DNA of 64,000 nt from the NCBI GenBank assembly GCA_032358255.1, contig JAULBX010007773.1, positions 248,001-312,000 on the forward strand, in the 5' to 3' direction. Each line of letters starts with the position of its first letter. The stretch's first letter is position 1. The notes below the pieces were generated by a model that was not told the DNA's origin, did no database searches, and was given only the letters and a program-made list of their open reading frames with translations. The position numbers and the translations under genes are program-made. Positions 43,501-53,089 of this stretch are shown here, piece after piece. The stretch is from Heterotrichella gracilis. Taxonomy: Eukaryota; Sar; Xanthophyceae; Tribonematales; Xanthonemataceae.

Positions 43501-44101
43501 ACAAGGCTTGCGACCAGTTTGCGATAGAATGCATATTGCTGTCCCAAGATCGGACGAGAAAGCCGGCATGCGATGGAGCACGTGCTGGGGGCGGTTACCC
43601 GCATTTCTGGCGGAAACAAAACAACCTACCTTCTCAGAGAAGGTCAAAGGCCTGTTCAGCCTCTTCCTGACAACCTGCAAGAAGACAAAAGCACAATCAG
43701 CTTCAGCAGTTGGCCATCAGCCCGCAGCCAAGGCCCCGCATCACGAGCACCATGACTCACCTTCAGCCGATCCTCCATGGCCGAATACCTGTCATTGATG
43801 TGCTGATCGGGCTCCACACGGCTCAGAGGCACCTGCAGAACCAGTCGGAAGCGTTCACAACAGCCCAGGTTGACGAAATTCTGCTCAGACAATCACCTTG
43901 TCGAGAGACCTACCGGCTCAAACCCAGCGATGGACGACATCTTTGCCCCATCTTGGAACCTGCCGTACAGGGCCTGGCGCTTGGCCTGCGAGGCAAACAC
44001 AGGGCTGAGCATCGATTACAAGCTGCGAACGGGTGCAACGAGGGTTCCGGGTGTGGGTGTACCTGCGCCAAGGCCCTGCGGGCCGCTCTCGAGCAGTGCA
44101 T
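37547..44101 (-). CDS. ACO: Aconitate hydratase, mitochondrial (ACO2 type)
   Basis: Seventeen minus-strand exons: 44063-44101, 43914-43985, 43761-43832, 43630-43674, 43304-43379, 42916-43054, 42331-42466, 41914-42072, 41460-41610, 40916-41169, 40432-40575, 39969-40122, 39618-39848, 39110-39225, 38567-38738, 38136-38405, 37547-37722. They total 2406 nt, 801 residues. The enzyme isomerises citrate to isocitrate in the TCA and glyoxylate cycles. The sequence follows the animal/algal ACO2 type, not the plant IRP-like type. A basic start [20 protein letters not shown] suits mitochondrial import. The three iron-sulfur cysteines are Cys403 ([10 protein letters not shown]), Cys466 and Cys469 (SCGPCIGQW), with the ACO2 spacing. 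The swivel domain has [13 protein letters not shown] with the catalytic serine. Several introns carry copies of adjoining exon edges, described separately. Confidence 0.96.
37938..38020 (-). repeat. Copy of the donor edge of aconitase exon 16 within intron 16
   Basis: It aligns without gaps to 38133-38215, roughly 90 % identical by eye, at a spacing of 195 bp. It includes the last 80 or so bases of exon 16 and its donor, which remains a GT site (AAGGGTGGGT). The reading frame of exon 16 is open through the intron to the end of the copy, where the peptide [15 protein letters not shown] recurs. Confidence 0.85.
38975..39060 (-). repeat. Two copies of the donor edge of aconitase exon 14 within intron 14
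   Basis: The word (plus strand) GTAGTCCTTGCCGCTCCACT at the exon edge (39113-39132) recurs as GTAGTCCTTGCTGCTTCACT near 38987 and GTAGACATTGCTGCTCCACT near 39045. Both copies keep a GTGAGC donor in the sense strand. Confidence 0.75.
39336..39400. repeat. Microsatellites (GGTA)n and (CAG)n
   Basis: An interrupted GGTA/GGCA tetranucleotide run (about 39336-39373) is followed by about seven CAG units (39378-39400), within aconitase intron 13. Confidence 0.9.
41340..41412 (-). repeat. Copy of the donor edge of aconitase exon 9 within intron 9
   Basis: It aligns to 41454-41526, with shared blocks CACCTGTGCAGGAGATG, TCCAGGCCGGGCCCGTA and GTGCCTCCCTT. The copied donor lies 114 nt (38 codons) past the real one. 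Small indels shift the copied peptide out of frame, yet the exon frame itself stays open across the interval. Confidence 0.8.
41653..41893 (-). repeat. Opposed telomere-like runs at both ends of aconitase intron 8
   Basis: Intron 8 spans 41611-41913. In the sense of the gene a TTAGGG run (41880-41893) lies about 20 nt after the donor, and a CCCTAAACCCTA run (41653-41669) lies about 45 nt before the acceptor. The two are complementary and could pair in the transcript. Confidence 0.75.
42739..42862. repeat. Imperfect foldback in aconitase intron 6
   Basis: The left arm 42740-42796 pairs with the right arm 42801-42857. CCCATACAACA is exactly inverted as TGTTGTATGGG, and CCTTGC...CACT...CCTGCTT is inverted as AAGCAGG...AGTG...GCAAGG. 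About four in five positions pair by eye. Adjoining it, 42855-42886 is a second hairpin with a perfect 10-bp stem (GCCCGACAGT / ACTGTCGGGC). Confidence 0.75.
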
Positions 44102-45201
44102 CTGGGGCAACCACCACGTTTGCCCTAACCGAGGGCTGGGGATGGAGAGCAAAGAGGCAGCCGTGATGGCGCAGGACTTTCACTCAACAGCCGGGGCGGC
44201 TCGGTGTTGACGGGCTGCGCAGGCCAGCAGCAGCAAAGTGTCGTGAGCAAAAAAGTGTGCCAACGTTATGAAGCCCTAGCCTAGTCAGGGCAAGTGCAGC
44301 CCTGCAGCAGGCTGCGGGGAGGGCAACGCTCGCTGAGTCAGTGAGTGTGAGGCACCGACTCGCCTTGGGCGATGATGATCGGCGCTGTTGGGCGCTCTCA
44401 CTTCAGCGTAAGATTTGGGAGGTATCTAAAGTTCCAAGCGCGTATGTCTGGGTGCGTGTGAAGTGCACTGCAGGCTGCATGCATGTTTGTGGGCGAACAC
44501 ATGCCACATTGGTACTGCCAACGCCACAACACTTGTGTTCAGCAACCAGCTACAGGTAGTGGTCCGTGGTGATCTTTACACGTTTCCCATGAGCACGTCC
44601 CCCAAGAACTGCGCTTCCCCAAAACGTGGAAGCATGCATGGGCAAAGCATGCACGCCCACATCAGGTTGAGCAAGCCGCTGTGTTCCCTGGAACCCTGAA
44701 CTGGCAGTAGGTTACCCAACAGAACTTCAGTTACAACGTTTTGCGCTTCAGAATACAACAACAAGTGGCAATACTGCTGTGAAACACGAGAGAATTTGCC
44801 AATGACTGGCCAGCACTGGCTGGAATTATATAACTGTGTGAACGTAGCCAAGAGTTTGTGCGCACATACATCACAGGAGTAAAATATGTGTGGCCAGTCA
44901 ATCGATCCACGGCTGGGGAAAGCAACCAAGCAGTGGATGCCACCAAACTCTGCGAATGCTCACATGTGGTGATTGAGTACCAGCAAGCCCTACCGCGCAG
45001 TCCCAAATAATTGCAAGCGGCCGACGCCACGAAAACAAAAGTCTAACAATTTGGTCCACTGCCCACAATGTGATCCCTTATACAAGCACCCAGCAGCATT
45101 GCTTGCACAACCCAGGCACTTGCGACAGATCCTGCACTGCACGTGCCCTGGTCACGGGCAACACACAGCCACCCTCATCCAAGCACCAACACTGCCAATG
45201 C
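44102..45201. other. Intergenic: aconitase promoter region and NDUFA9 3' flank
   Basis: No coding frame here resembles a known protein. The left end should contain the aconitase promoter. No repeat or clear core element stands out. Confidence 0.5.
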
Positions 45202-47437
45202 TCACTGGTGGGTTGGTCCTGCAAAGCCGCCGGCACCACCAGTCGCCTGGGTGCCCGCGGTTGTGCCAAAGTCGTAGCCTCCGCTGCGGAAGGAGCGGAT
45301 GTGCTCCATTGGAAGGCCCTCCGTCACCTTCTGGGGGGCCACGTCCAGGTCAGCAAACGTGAGCACGCCAGCTGGCAGGGGGTCTAGCACGTAGTCGCCC
45401 TTGGACACCTCATCGATGTAGTCAGCGGTGAACATGTAATTCACGGGGACTGGCATCTGCACACAACAGGGATCCCAAGCAAGTCAATATCATATTATGG
45501 GGTAGGGGGAGTCAGGCTGTGGAGAGGAAGCAGAAGCCTTTCACACAACACTTGCTGCCTTGACACAATGGTTCAGTGGACAGAAAGGGAAACAGCAACA
45601 TCCACATCTCGCAATGCCACGCATGTCATGATATAAATTGCTGCACCGTTGGCTAGTGTAAGGCCGTACCTTCTTCACCAGCCACTCCCGAGGCATGGCA
45701 GCTGCCTTGAGCAGTTGGCTGGGCACGTAGTAGGCGTTGTTCTGCTCCCGGATGACGTCAAACGTCAGGTCAACAATCTGCTTGATCCTGCACACCGGCA
45801 CCGCGCTGATAAGTGGTGCAGGAGTAGCACTGCATTTTGCTTACGCATCGTGGTAGCTGCGGCACAAAGATTAGTTCCGCAACGCAGCATATGCAGCAGA
45901 TGTAGCACAGCATGGCACGCGTTGCTAAAGGCTGTGGCCCAAGTGCACATCATCCAGCCTGGTCAGCGGCTGTGAGAAGCAATCAACAACCCAGTGTGCA
46001 GGCATACTTACGTGAGGACATCGGGGCCGGCCAGGTGGTACGTCTTGCCAAGCGCGTCAAAGACCTTGAGCGAGTTGCTCACTGCCTGGGCCACATCCCG
46101 CACATACACAGGCTGGAGCCTGGTCTCGCCACCATCCACCATGGGCACAAAGGGCATAGTCTTGGCGAACCTGGCGTAGTTGTTGAACAGCTTGTCCTCG
46201 ACGCCAGTGCACACAGCTGGCTTGAAGATGGTGGCGTTGGGGAACACCTCGCGCACTGCTGCCTCTCCTGCTGCCTGTACAAGGGGCACAACAACACTCA
46301 GCTGCACCACATGGGCTGTACAAGGGGCACAATAAATTTCAGCTGCTCCACAAAGGCCAAAAGGTCACCCCCCCAACAGAGGCAGTGACCAATGCAGCAT
46401 TGTGTGCATCTGACCAGGCGGCAAAGCTTTGTGCCGCACGCACCTTGGTCCGCAGGCGCTTTGAGGGCGCATCAGGTGCCGCTCCTAGGCAGCTGAAATG
46501 CATGTAGCGCTCCACGCCAGGGTGCTCCGCAGCGATGGAAGCAATCTTTGCAGCAATGTCAACGTGCACTTCTTGGAAGTCAAAGTTCCAGGTCTCCCTG
46601 TCAGATCCTATCAAGTTGATGACGACGTTGGACTTTGAAATTGCCCGCCGGATCTTGTCCTCATCCCGCACGTTGAAGTCACCCAGCATGACCATCTGCA
46701 ATGCAGCATGTATACCTTGAGCCCACATGCACCTGGCAAAATCATGATGGCATTATGGAGTGCCTACTTCGCCTGAAAACATTTGCTTCTCAGGCAACAT
46801 ACCTGGCCAAGGTCTCCCATTTGCCGTATGTGTTGAATATCTGTGTCATCGCACCGGTATGGGATGACAATCTGTGAGCCCAGCTTGGCAAGTGCGTTCA
46901 CCACATACCGCCCAAGGAACCCAGTGGCACCAAAGACAGTTGCAGTGATGCCGCTGACCTGCAGCAGTGAACAACACCCAGGTGGTCAAGCAGATATGCC
47001 ATGTAAAGGCAACAGCACCACTCCCCCCCTACACCCCCTCACATCACTGAGCTAGGGAACTACACCCAACATGCAGGGTGACCGAAACAGAGAGCCCTTG
47101 CTTCTCTGCACACCCCACTTACCGAGGAACGCCCACCAGGTCCCACAGTGAGGCCTGTGTTGGTGAGTGCCAGTTGGCTGTATGCCCTGGATGTGCAAGC
47201 ATCTGCATAGAGGGTATATCATGTGAGTGCTACGGCCTCAGACGCCGCAGTATGTACCACAGGGCCAACGGCTATGCAGCAAGCTTATTGCTTCAGACAC
47301 GGGGCTTTCAGTGGTGGTAGGTGGCGCCCGCAGGTATGGTGTATGTGCACCCCTGAATGTCCCTGTAACCTACCTTGGGATGACGCTGCCAGTAACCTCA
47401 ATCCAGACAACACTTTCTGTCCCTTACGCAGGTTCAT
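45202..47437 (-). CDS. NDUFA9: NADH:ubiquinone oxidoreductase 39-kDa subunit (complex I)
   Basis: Seven exons on the minus strand: 47374-47437, 47123-47202, 46803-46958, 46444-46695, 46012-46274, 45670-45787, 45202-45456; 395 residues, as expected for this subunit. It belongs to the atypical short-chain dehydrogenase fold, binds NADPH structurally and sits at the junction of the peripheral and membrane arms of complex I in mitochondria. The presequence begins [27 protein letters not shown] leads into the Rossmann motif [13 protein letters not shown] (GATGFLG at 58-64). [27 protein letters not shown] and [10 protein letters not shown] are family blocks. The 21-codon first exon was chosen because it starts with ATG, carries a targeting peptide and matches phase. 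It is divergent from RRP1. Confidence 0.93.
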
Positions 47438-47977
47438 GTTCACGAGATTCCACTACAGCTACGTGGTAGAAGAGAAGCTGCTGCGCCAGCTAAACCCCTG
47501 TGGGTCACGTCTTGACAGGGACTTGTTTTGTCATGCGCTCATCATACGCCCCAGTGCGGTTTCTGACGCCAAGGAGATCCTGCCACACCACTCAGCAGCC
47601 AATTTCAAAGTCCGACGGTCTAAGGGACACAGCGTATGGTGCAAAGGCAGCCAACAGGTCGTAAGCATGCGCTTTGTATCATCGCTAGCCTTCTCCCCTC
47701 AGTTTAAAGACGAGGAAGGAATTGTAATTTCCCCCTTGCTGCAACGGTGGCCGTGGCGGCCAGCGGCCTGGCTGCTCTTGACTTTCTTTCACTGGCCAAT
47801 TGCTTCCTGCTTTAGGAAGAAGTGGGCAGAGAAGGTGGTCCAAACAGACAGAGATACGGTCTTGCACAACCTCGGCTGTCGACCTGACTGCGATCCAGCC
47901 GTTGCTTGCTGAAACCAGGGGCACATCAGGCCGTGGTGGCAGCCACCGCCCACAAGGCTGGCACACGCAGAATCGCA
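47438..47977. promoter_or_regulatory. Bidirectional promoter region, NDUFA9 / RRP1
   Basis: The two start codons are 540 bp apart and point away from each other, so the promoters and leaders of both genes must lie here. A plus-strand open frame crosses the region (47223-47912), but it overlaps the first NDUFA9 exons antisense and has no family likeness. I see no TATA box. Confidence 0.65.
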
Positions 47978-50900
47978 ATGGGCAAGAGCAGCAACAAGCC
48001 CCGCAAGGAAAAGCCCTCCCTAGAGCCCATCGCCAGCCAGCCAGACGATGGCAACACAAAGTTCGCCCGCGCACTGGGCTCGGTTGACTGGGAGACGCGC
48101 GAAAAGGGGCTCACTGCGCTCCGCCTGTATTTGACCAAGAAGGCAGGCATCAGCGAGGGCGATATGCTCAAGCTGTGGAAGGGGATCTTCTACTGCTTCT
48201 GGCACGCGGACAAGGCGCCCTTCCAGGTAACAGCCACACCCATCTGGCGACGCTAGGCTATTCATAAGGGTCTCGCGCAGCCATGTACTGCCGCACTGGC
48301 TGCGGGGGGACCAGCCTCCCTCGCCCATCTCGACTGTGGGCGTTATTATTCCTTGTCGTATACTGCATGCAACCCTTTCAATAACATCATATGCTGGCAC
48401 ATGTGGATACGTACACTGGAGGTGAGACGTTACAATACGTACATTGCCAGTGGACACGGTGCCTCACTGCGGCTGCGCACTGCAGGAAGACTTGGCCTCT
48501 CGACTAGCAGACGTACTACCGCAACTAACGCAAGAGGTACGTATCCGTCTTGCACTCGCTATAGCATACAGGAACTGCCAGCACTGCCCAGTTACCAACC
48601 TGCTGCGTCGTGCGTAGGCCGGCTTCTTGTACTTCCAGCACTTTGTGCGGACCATGCGGCGCGAGTGGTTTGGGATAGACAGGCTGCGGCTGGACAAGTT
48701 CATGATGCTGGTCAGGAAGTTCCTGCGCCAGCTCTTCCAGCAGCTGAGCGACAACCAATGGTGCGGGCGCATATGCATGCATATGCCCTCCACCATGCCA
48801 CACCTCTACCACACGCAGCCCCTCCCCCCTTGCACACACTCCACCCTCCCCTTGCACCTCACCCATGCCACCGCCACCCAGCCCACCGTCAGATCTCCAC
48901 AGCCCGTGCCATTCCCCCGCCACTCCACCCACTCCGCTGCCCACCCCCCACTTAAGACGTTCCTCAAGCGCCACCTGGACGTCTTGCGCACACGCCCTCA
49001 GCCATGCACCACTACAACGCATCTCCTCCCCACCTTGCACACATCCCCCACCCTCCCCTTGTGACACCCGCGTGCCCCCCCCACCCTACTCACCATTGAA
49101 GTCCCCCCCACGTTGTACACCCGCGTCATCCCTCCCACTTCCCTGCCCACCCCCCATCAGGAACGCCCCCCTCCTGAAGCGCCACTTGGACCTGCTGCGC
49201 AACGAGGTGCTGCTGCCCCACGACAACGCCATAGCGCTCAGCCTCAGCTTGCACCTGGCAGACATCTACGTGGGCGAGCTGTGCGACGCGCTGCGCACAG
49301 GTAGGGGATGCCGTGGACAGGGGGGAAGCACCGCCTCTTTACTCTCTTTTTTCTTGGACCCATTTTCTTTCACCGACATGCCTGTCAGAGACAGGCGCGT
49401 AGAAATTTTATGTGATCTATTTATGTATTATTTATTTATTTATTACGCGCTGCGCACAGGCACGCAGCCCAGCGGCGAGGTCCTGCAGGAGCTGCTGGAG
49501 CCGTTTGCCGCGGCAGTGGCGCACACCAACAGCGCGGTGCTCATCCAACGGATAGCGTAAGTTCATTACCACGACACCATCTTTAATTGTGGCACCATGT
49601 CGACTGGCGGCTGCTTCGCTTTGACTGTTGGATTGCCATTGTTGACTGGCCGCTGCAGTGGGTGGGAATCGGCAGGCTGAGATCTCTGCACCATGGGGCA
49701 CTTTTCTGCTGGACCCACCCATTGCTTGGACGCTGGTGGCCCACTCACCTGCTAGCACAAGCGCATGGCGTGCACGCGTACCAGTGCATTGCAATGCTCA
49801 GCACCCACACACCCGCGCCGTTGTTCAGGGATGGCGTGTTTGGAGCGGTTGCAAACGAGGTGCGCAGCCCGTCAGAGGGTGAGCCGCTGGCCAACCTGGA
49901 CGTGCAGCAGATGGCGCTGGACATCTTTGACCTAGGTAAGGGTTTGGGCAGGGGCCGCACACACTGGGCTGGCGTACGGGTGTACGGGTGCGGGGCAATG
50001 CGGCGGCGGATGCACAGAAGGGAATTGCTGCGTGCGCGGTATCATGCAAGGCTAGTGATGACACATCTGTTGCACACACCTGCAAGAAAGACTTCGCGCC
50101 GTAGACTGGCATAGCAAAGCAGGGACCTGAGGGTGACCTGTGGTTATTGTTTGCATGGGTTGTTGGTCTGTCGCAGGGCGTGTACCATGCTGTGTCAGGC
50201 AGGTGTGCACGAATTGTGCCTGAGAATGTCCCCTCTCCCCCAGGTGCCCAGTCAACCACCCGCGGCAAGAACCGTGAGGCGCTGTACCAAATCAGCAAAC
50301 AGCTGGAGAAGACCAGTGCCAAACGGGCCAAGGTTGTGGCCTCGGGGGGTGCGGAGGAGGCGCGCGGCAGGGACGCGGGTGGTGGGTCTGGCGCCGCCAC
50401 CCCCAGTGGGCGCGGGGGCAGTGGGGATGCCCCTCAGCAGGTTGGCGGCAAGCCTGATGGCCAGGGTGGGGCCGAGGGTAGCCAGGAGGGTGGCAAGAAG
50501 AAGGAGAAGAAGGACAAAATGGGGAAGAAAAAGGGTGGGGGCGAGCTGGCGGCGACGCCTGCTGATGGAACAGCAGCAGCCGGCACGCCATTGGCCAATG
50601 GCAATGCACACAGTCAGCCAGCTGATGCTGGGCCTTCGGACTCAAAATCTGCAGCTGAGCCAGCTCCAATGGGCAGCGTCAAGCGCAAGCGCAAGGAGGC
50701 TGTTGCAGGTGGAGGTGCCGATGAGCTGGCGGGTGCGGCGCATGCCAATGGCACCCCTGAGCCTCGCCCCAGCACGAGCACACCGGCGCCTGTGTCTCAA
50801 GGTGAGCGTCATACTGCACCGCATCCACATGTGGCACGGATTGCCTGCCATGCATGCGGTGGAGGGGCGTGCGCGTGCGTGTGCTGCACTGGATAGCCAT

Positions 50901-52334
50901 CATCCGCGCGGTCTTGCCCTCCTGGCTTCCCACGATGCTGCACCATTGTCGGGAGGTGCATTGTACCCATGCACGGTCAACACTGGGCCCAGAGGCAAAG
51001 CCAATCTACATCTAGATCAGTGCATTTTCCTATTACTTGATATCTTCTACACCTCCATATGCTATGGAATACAGTGTAGCAGCTCGTTAGTGAGACATCA
51101 TCAAGCTGGGACGCCGACACAAAAACCTAAACCCTAACTGCGCAGGCAAGCCCGCCCTCAGCACCCCCCAGCGCCTGCTCAAGCAGAAGCTCATCATCAA
51201 GCTGGGCAACTCGGTGCAGAGCGTGACGCCCCTGGCACAGCAGGACGCGCCCAGCACCCCTGCGGAATCCCCCGCTGCCGGGGCTGCTAGCGAAGGGAGC
51301 AAGCGCAAGAAGAAGCGCAAGGGGGGGATGAAGGATTTTACTGCTGGGGAGGGACCCGAGGCGGCGGCCAGCCCTTCGGTGGTGGGCAGTGGAGGTGGCG
51401 ATGCAGGTGGTGGTGGGATGCTTACCCCGCAGCATGCCGGCGCGCAGCTGTCCAACGGCAAGGTGTGTGGTGTGGATGGGGAAGGAGTTCTTTGGGTTTA
51501 GGGTTGTGGTGCAATGCTGTTTGACTATCATTTGCATATGTCTGAACTTAGGTTAAGGGTTTAGGGTTATTTGTAGCTGACTGGGTTATGGGGTGTGGTG
51601 GCGCAGGGTGTGGCCGACAGCACGGATCGCAAGAAGGTGCGGTGGGGCCTCAAGTCCAACCTCTACTTTGCGGTAGGCCAGCCCGTCCCGCCCTCTGACG
51701 TGCGCACGCCACCCTCAGCAAAGCCAAAGGTACACCCCGTAACCTTAAATTTAAACCATTCTTGGCAAAGCCCATGGTAGGCAACCAGCGCAGTACCTGT
51801 GCTGTTGCAGCACCTGCACTGCACATGAAGTGCAGTGGCACAGGAATGGGCTAGCCAAATGGGATTTGCTGTAACCATTATCCAATGCTCCATGGCACGT
51901 CCGTGTGCATGCAGCCTGAGAGCAACTGGGCCTTTTTGTGTCTTTATTTCCCCTTGGAAGCAGCATGGCATGTTGGCTCACACACCCACTGTGCATCCAT
52001 GTGGCATGTTCTTTCACATGCCATCTGGCAGCAGCTGCCAGTCAGTCACACGTTTCAGCTCACACGCCTTTTGTGAACCCCCCAGGGTAGCGCCATCAAG
52101 GCAGCCAGCCTCAGACACTTGGCGCAAAGCAGGCTGGCGGCCAGTGCCAGCAAGGCATCTAAGGGGGGCAATAAGGGGGTAATGCGACAAGGGGGCGGGA
52201 GCGAGCCGCGCCCCACCAGGCCCCGCGGCTGGAAGGACCAGAACGTCGGCTCACCAGCTGACAATGGGGATGCGCTCAAGACAATGAAGAGCCCAAAGAG
52301 CATCCCACGCGCAAAGGCGGCGCTGTTCTTTTAG
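47978..52334 (+). CDS. RRP1: Ribosomal RNA processing protein 1 (Nop52/NNP-1 family)
   Basis: Ten exons: 47978-48226, 48486-48536, 48618-48760, 49161-49300, 49460-49556, 49829-49935, 50244-50801, 51146-51462, 51607-51729, 52086-52334; 677 residues. RRP1 works in the nucleolus in 27S pre-rRNA processing for the large ribosomal subunit. The Nop52 domain fills about the first 270 residues: FARALGSVDWETREKGLTAL, LWKGIFYCFWHADK, FVRTMRREWFGIDRLRLDKF and LSLHLADIYVGEL. The second half is disordered with Lys-rich nucleolar-type clusters (KKKEKKDKMGKKK, KRKKKRKGG) and the conserved-looking RKKVRWGLKSNLYF near the end. Exon 4 and its acceptor have an upstream copy, and the intron after exon 4 ends with the same 15 bases that end exon 4. 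Confidence 0.9.
48938..48996 (+). repeat. Copy of the acceptor region and start of RRP1 exon 4 within intron 3
   Basis: CTGCCCACCCCCCA followed by a gap and CTCAAGCGCCACCTGGAC matches the true junction at 49143-49190 (CTGCCCACCCCCCATCAG, CTGAAGCGCCACTTGGAC). The pyrimidine-rich stretches before each copy also match, so the unit is about 205 bp and includes intron as well as exon. Confidence 0.75.
51124..51570 (+). repeat. Telomere-like runs in RRP1 introns 7 and 8
   Basis: CCTAAACCCTAA lies at 51124-51138, directly before the acceptor of exon 8 (51146). In intron 8, GGGTTTAGGGTT lies at 51493-51506, about 30 nt after the donor, and a second copy at 51549-51570, about 35 nt before the next acceptor. 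Confidence 0.8.
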
Positions 52335-53089
52335 AATCCCGAACAGTTTGAAATTATATGGGGCAAGGGGTCACCCACATGGGATGGTGGTGTGTGGCGC
52401 TGCGTGGCGCCTGCCCGCGCAGTATGGGACACTACAGAGATGCCTCCAGGAGGCTAGGTACAGTATTTTTTGTAGGCCTTCGTGTGAAGATTCGTTTGTG
52501 TGCTCCTTTCCTTTCAGTCGTGGAGGTCAAGCGGCGAGGCCTTCTGCCTCTCAACGTGATGCGTGCGAGGTGGTGACTAAACCTTGTGTTCTTGCTGGGA
52601 TGCTGCCACTGGAACCTTGCATCAGACCTTGCCAGCCCTGTAATACAGCCCTTCTGCCTAGAGCAGTCTGTGCATGCAAATAGATCTCAATAATTAAACT
52701 TTCATCACAATATTGTGCACAAAAATACTATAATTAAATGAATTTATCTAATATAATTAATTGGAATTAAAATTAATTAAATTAAAATTAAAATTGCAAA
52801 GGAGGCGCCATGTGTCATCACCTGCACAGGATCAGGTGCCAGCGTGGCAGGTAAAGTGTATCGAGTTCAACACTGTTTTCCGAAAACAGACATCGCTTGC
52901 TGGTTTAACTGACCAACAAACATACGTGCTGCTACCTTGCTACCTTGTGCATGTACTGTGACGCGCTTGTACTGAAGAAGAGCAAGTGAGCGTCGTTGTT
53001 GCGGTTCCTGCATCGCCCACCTCGATCTTACTAAGCTTGCCGCCACAGGCACTGATTTCCGTTGCCCAAACGCTGCACAGCCGGACACG
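52335..53089. other. Intergenic with an AT-rich island
   Basis: A strongly AT-rich block at about 52690-52800, made of ATTAA/AATTAAA words, stands out from the GC-rich surroundings. A TGTAA word near 52639 is a possible polyadenylation signal for RRP1. No coding frame is convincing. The promoter of the gene starting at 53090 should be in the right part. Confidence 0.5.

Noticed and set aside
47223-47912. Plus-strand open frame of 229 codons over the NDUFA9/RRP1 promoter region
   Set aside because: It overlaps the first two NDUFA9 exons antisense, has no family likeness, and its composition looks random.
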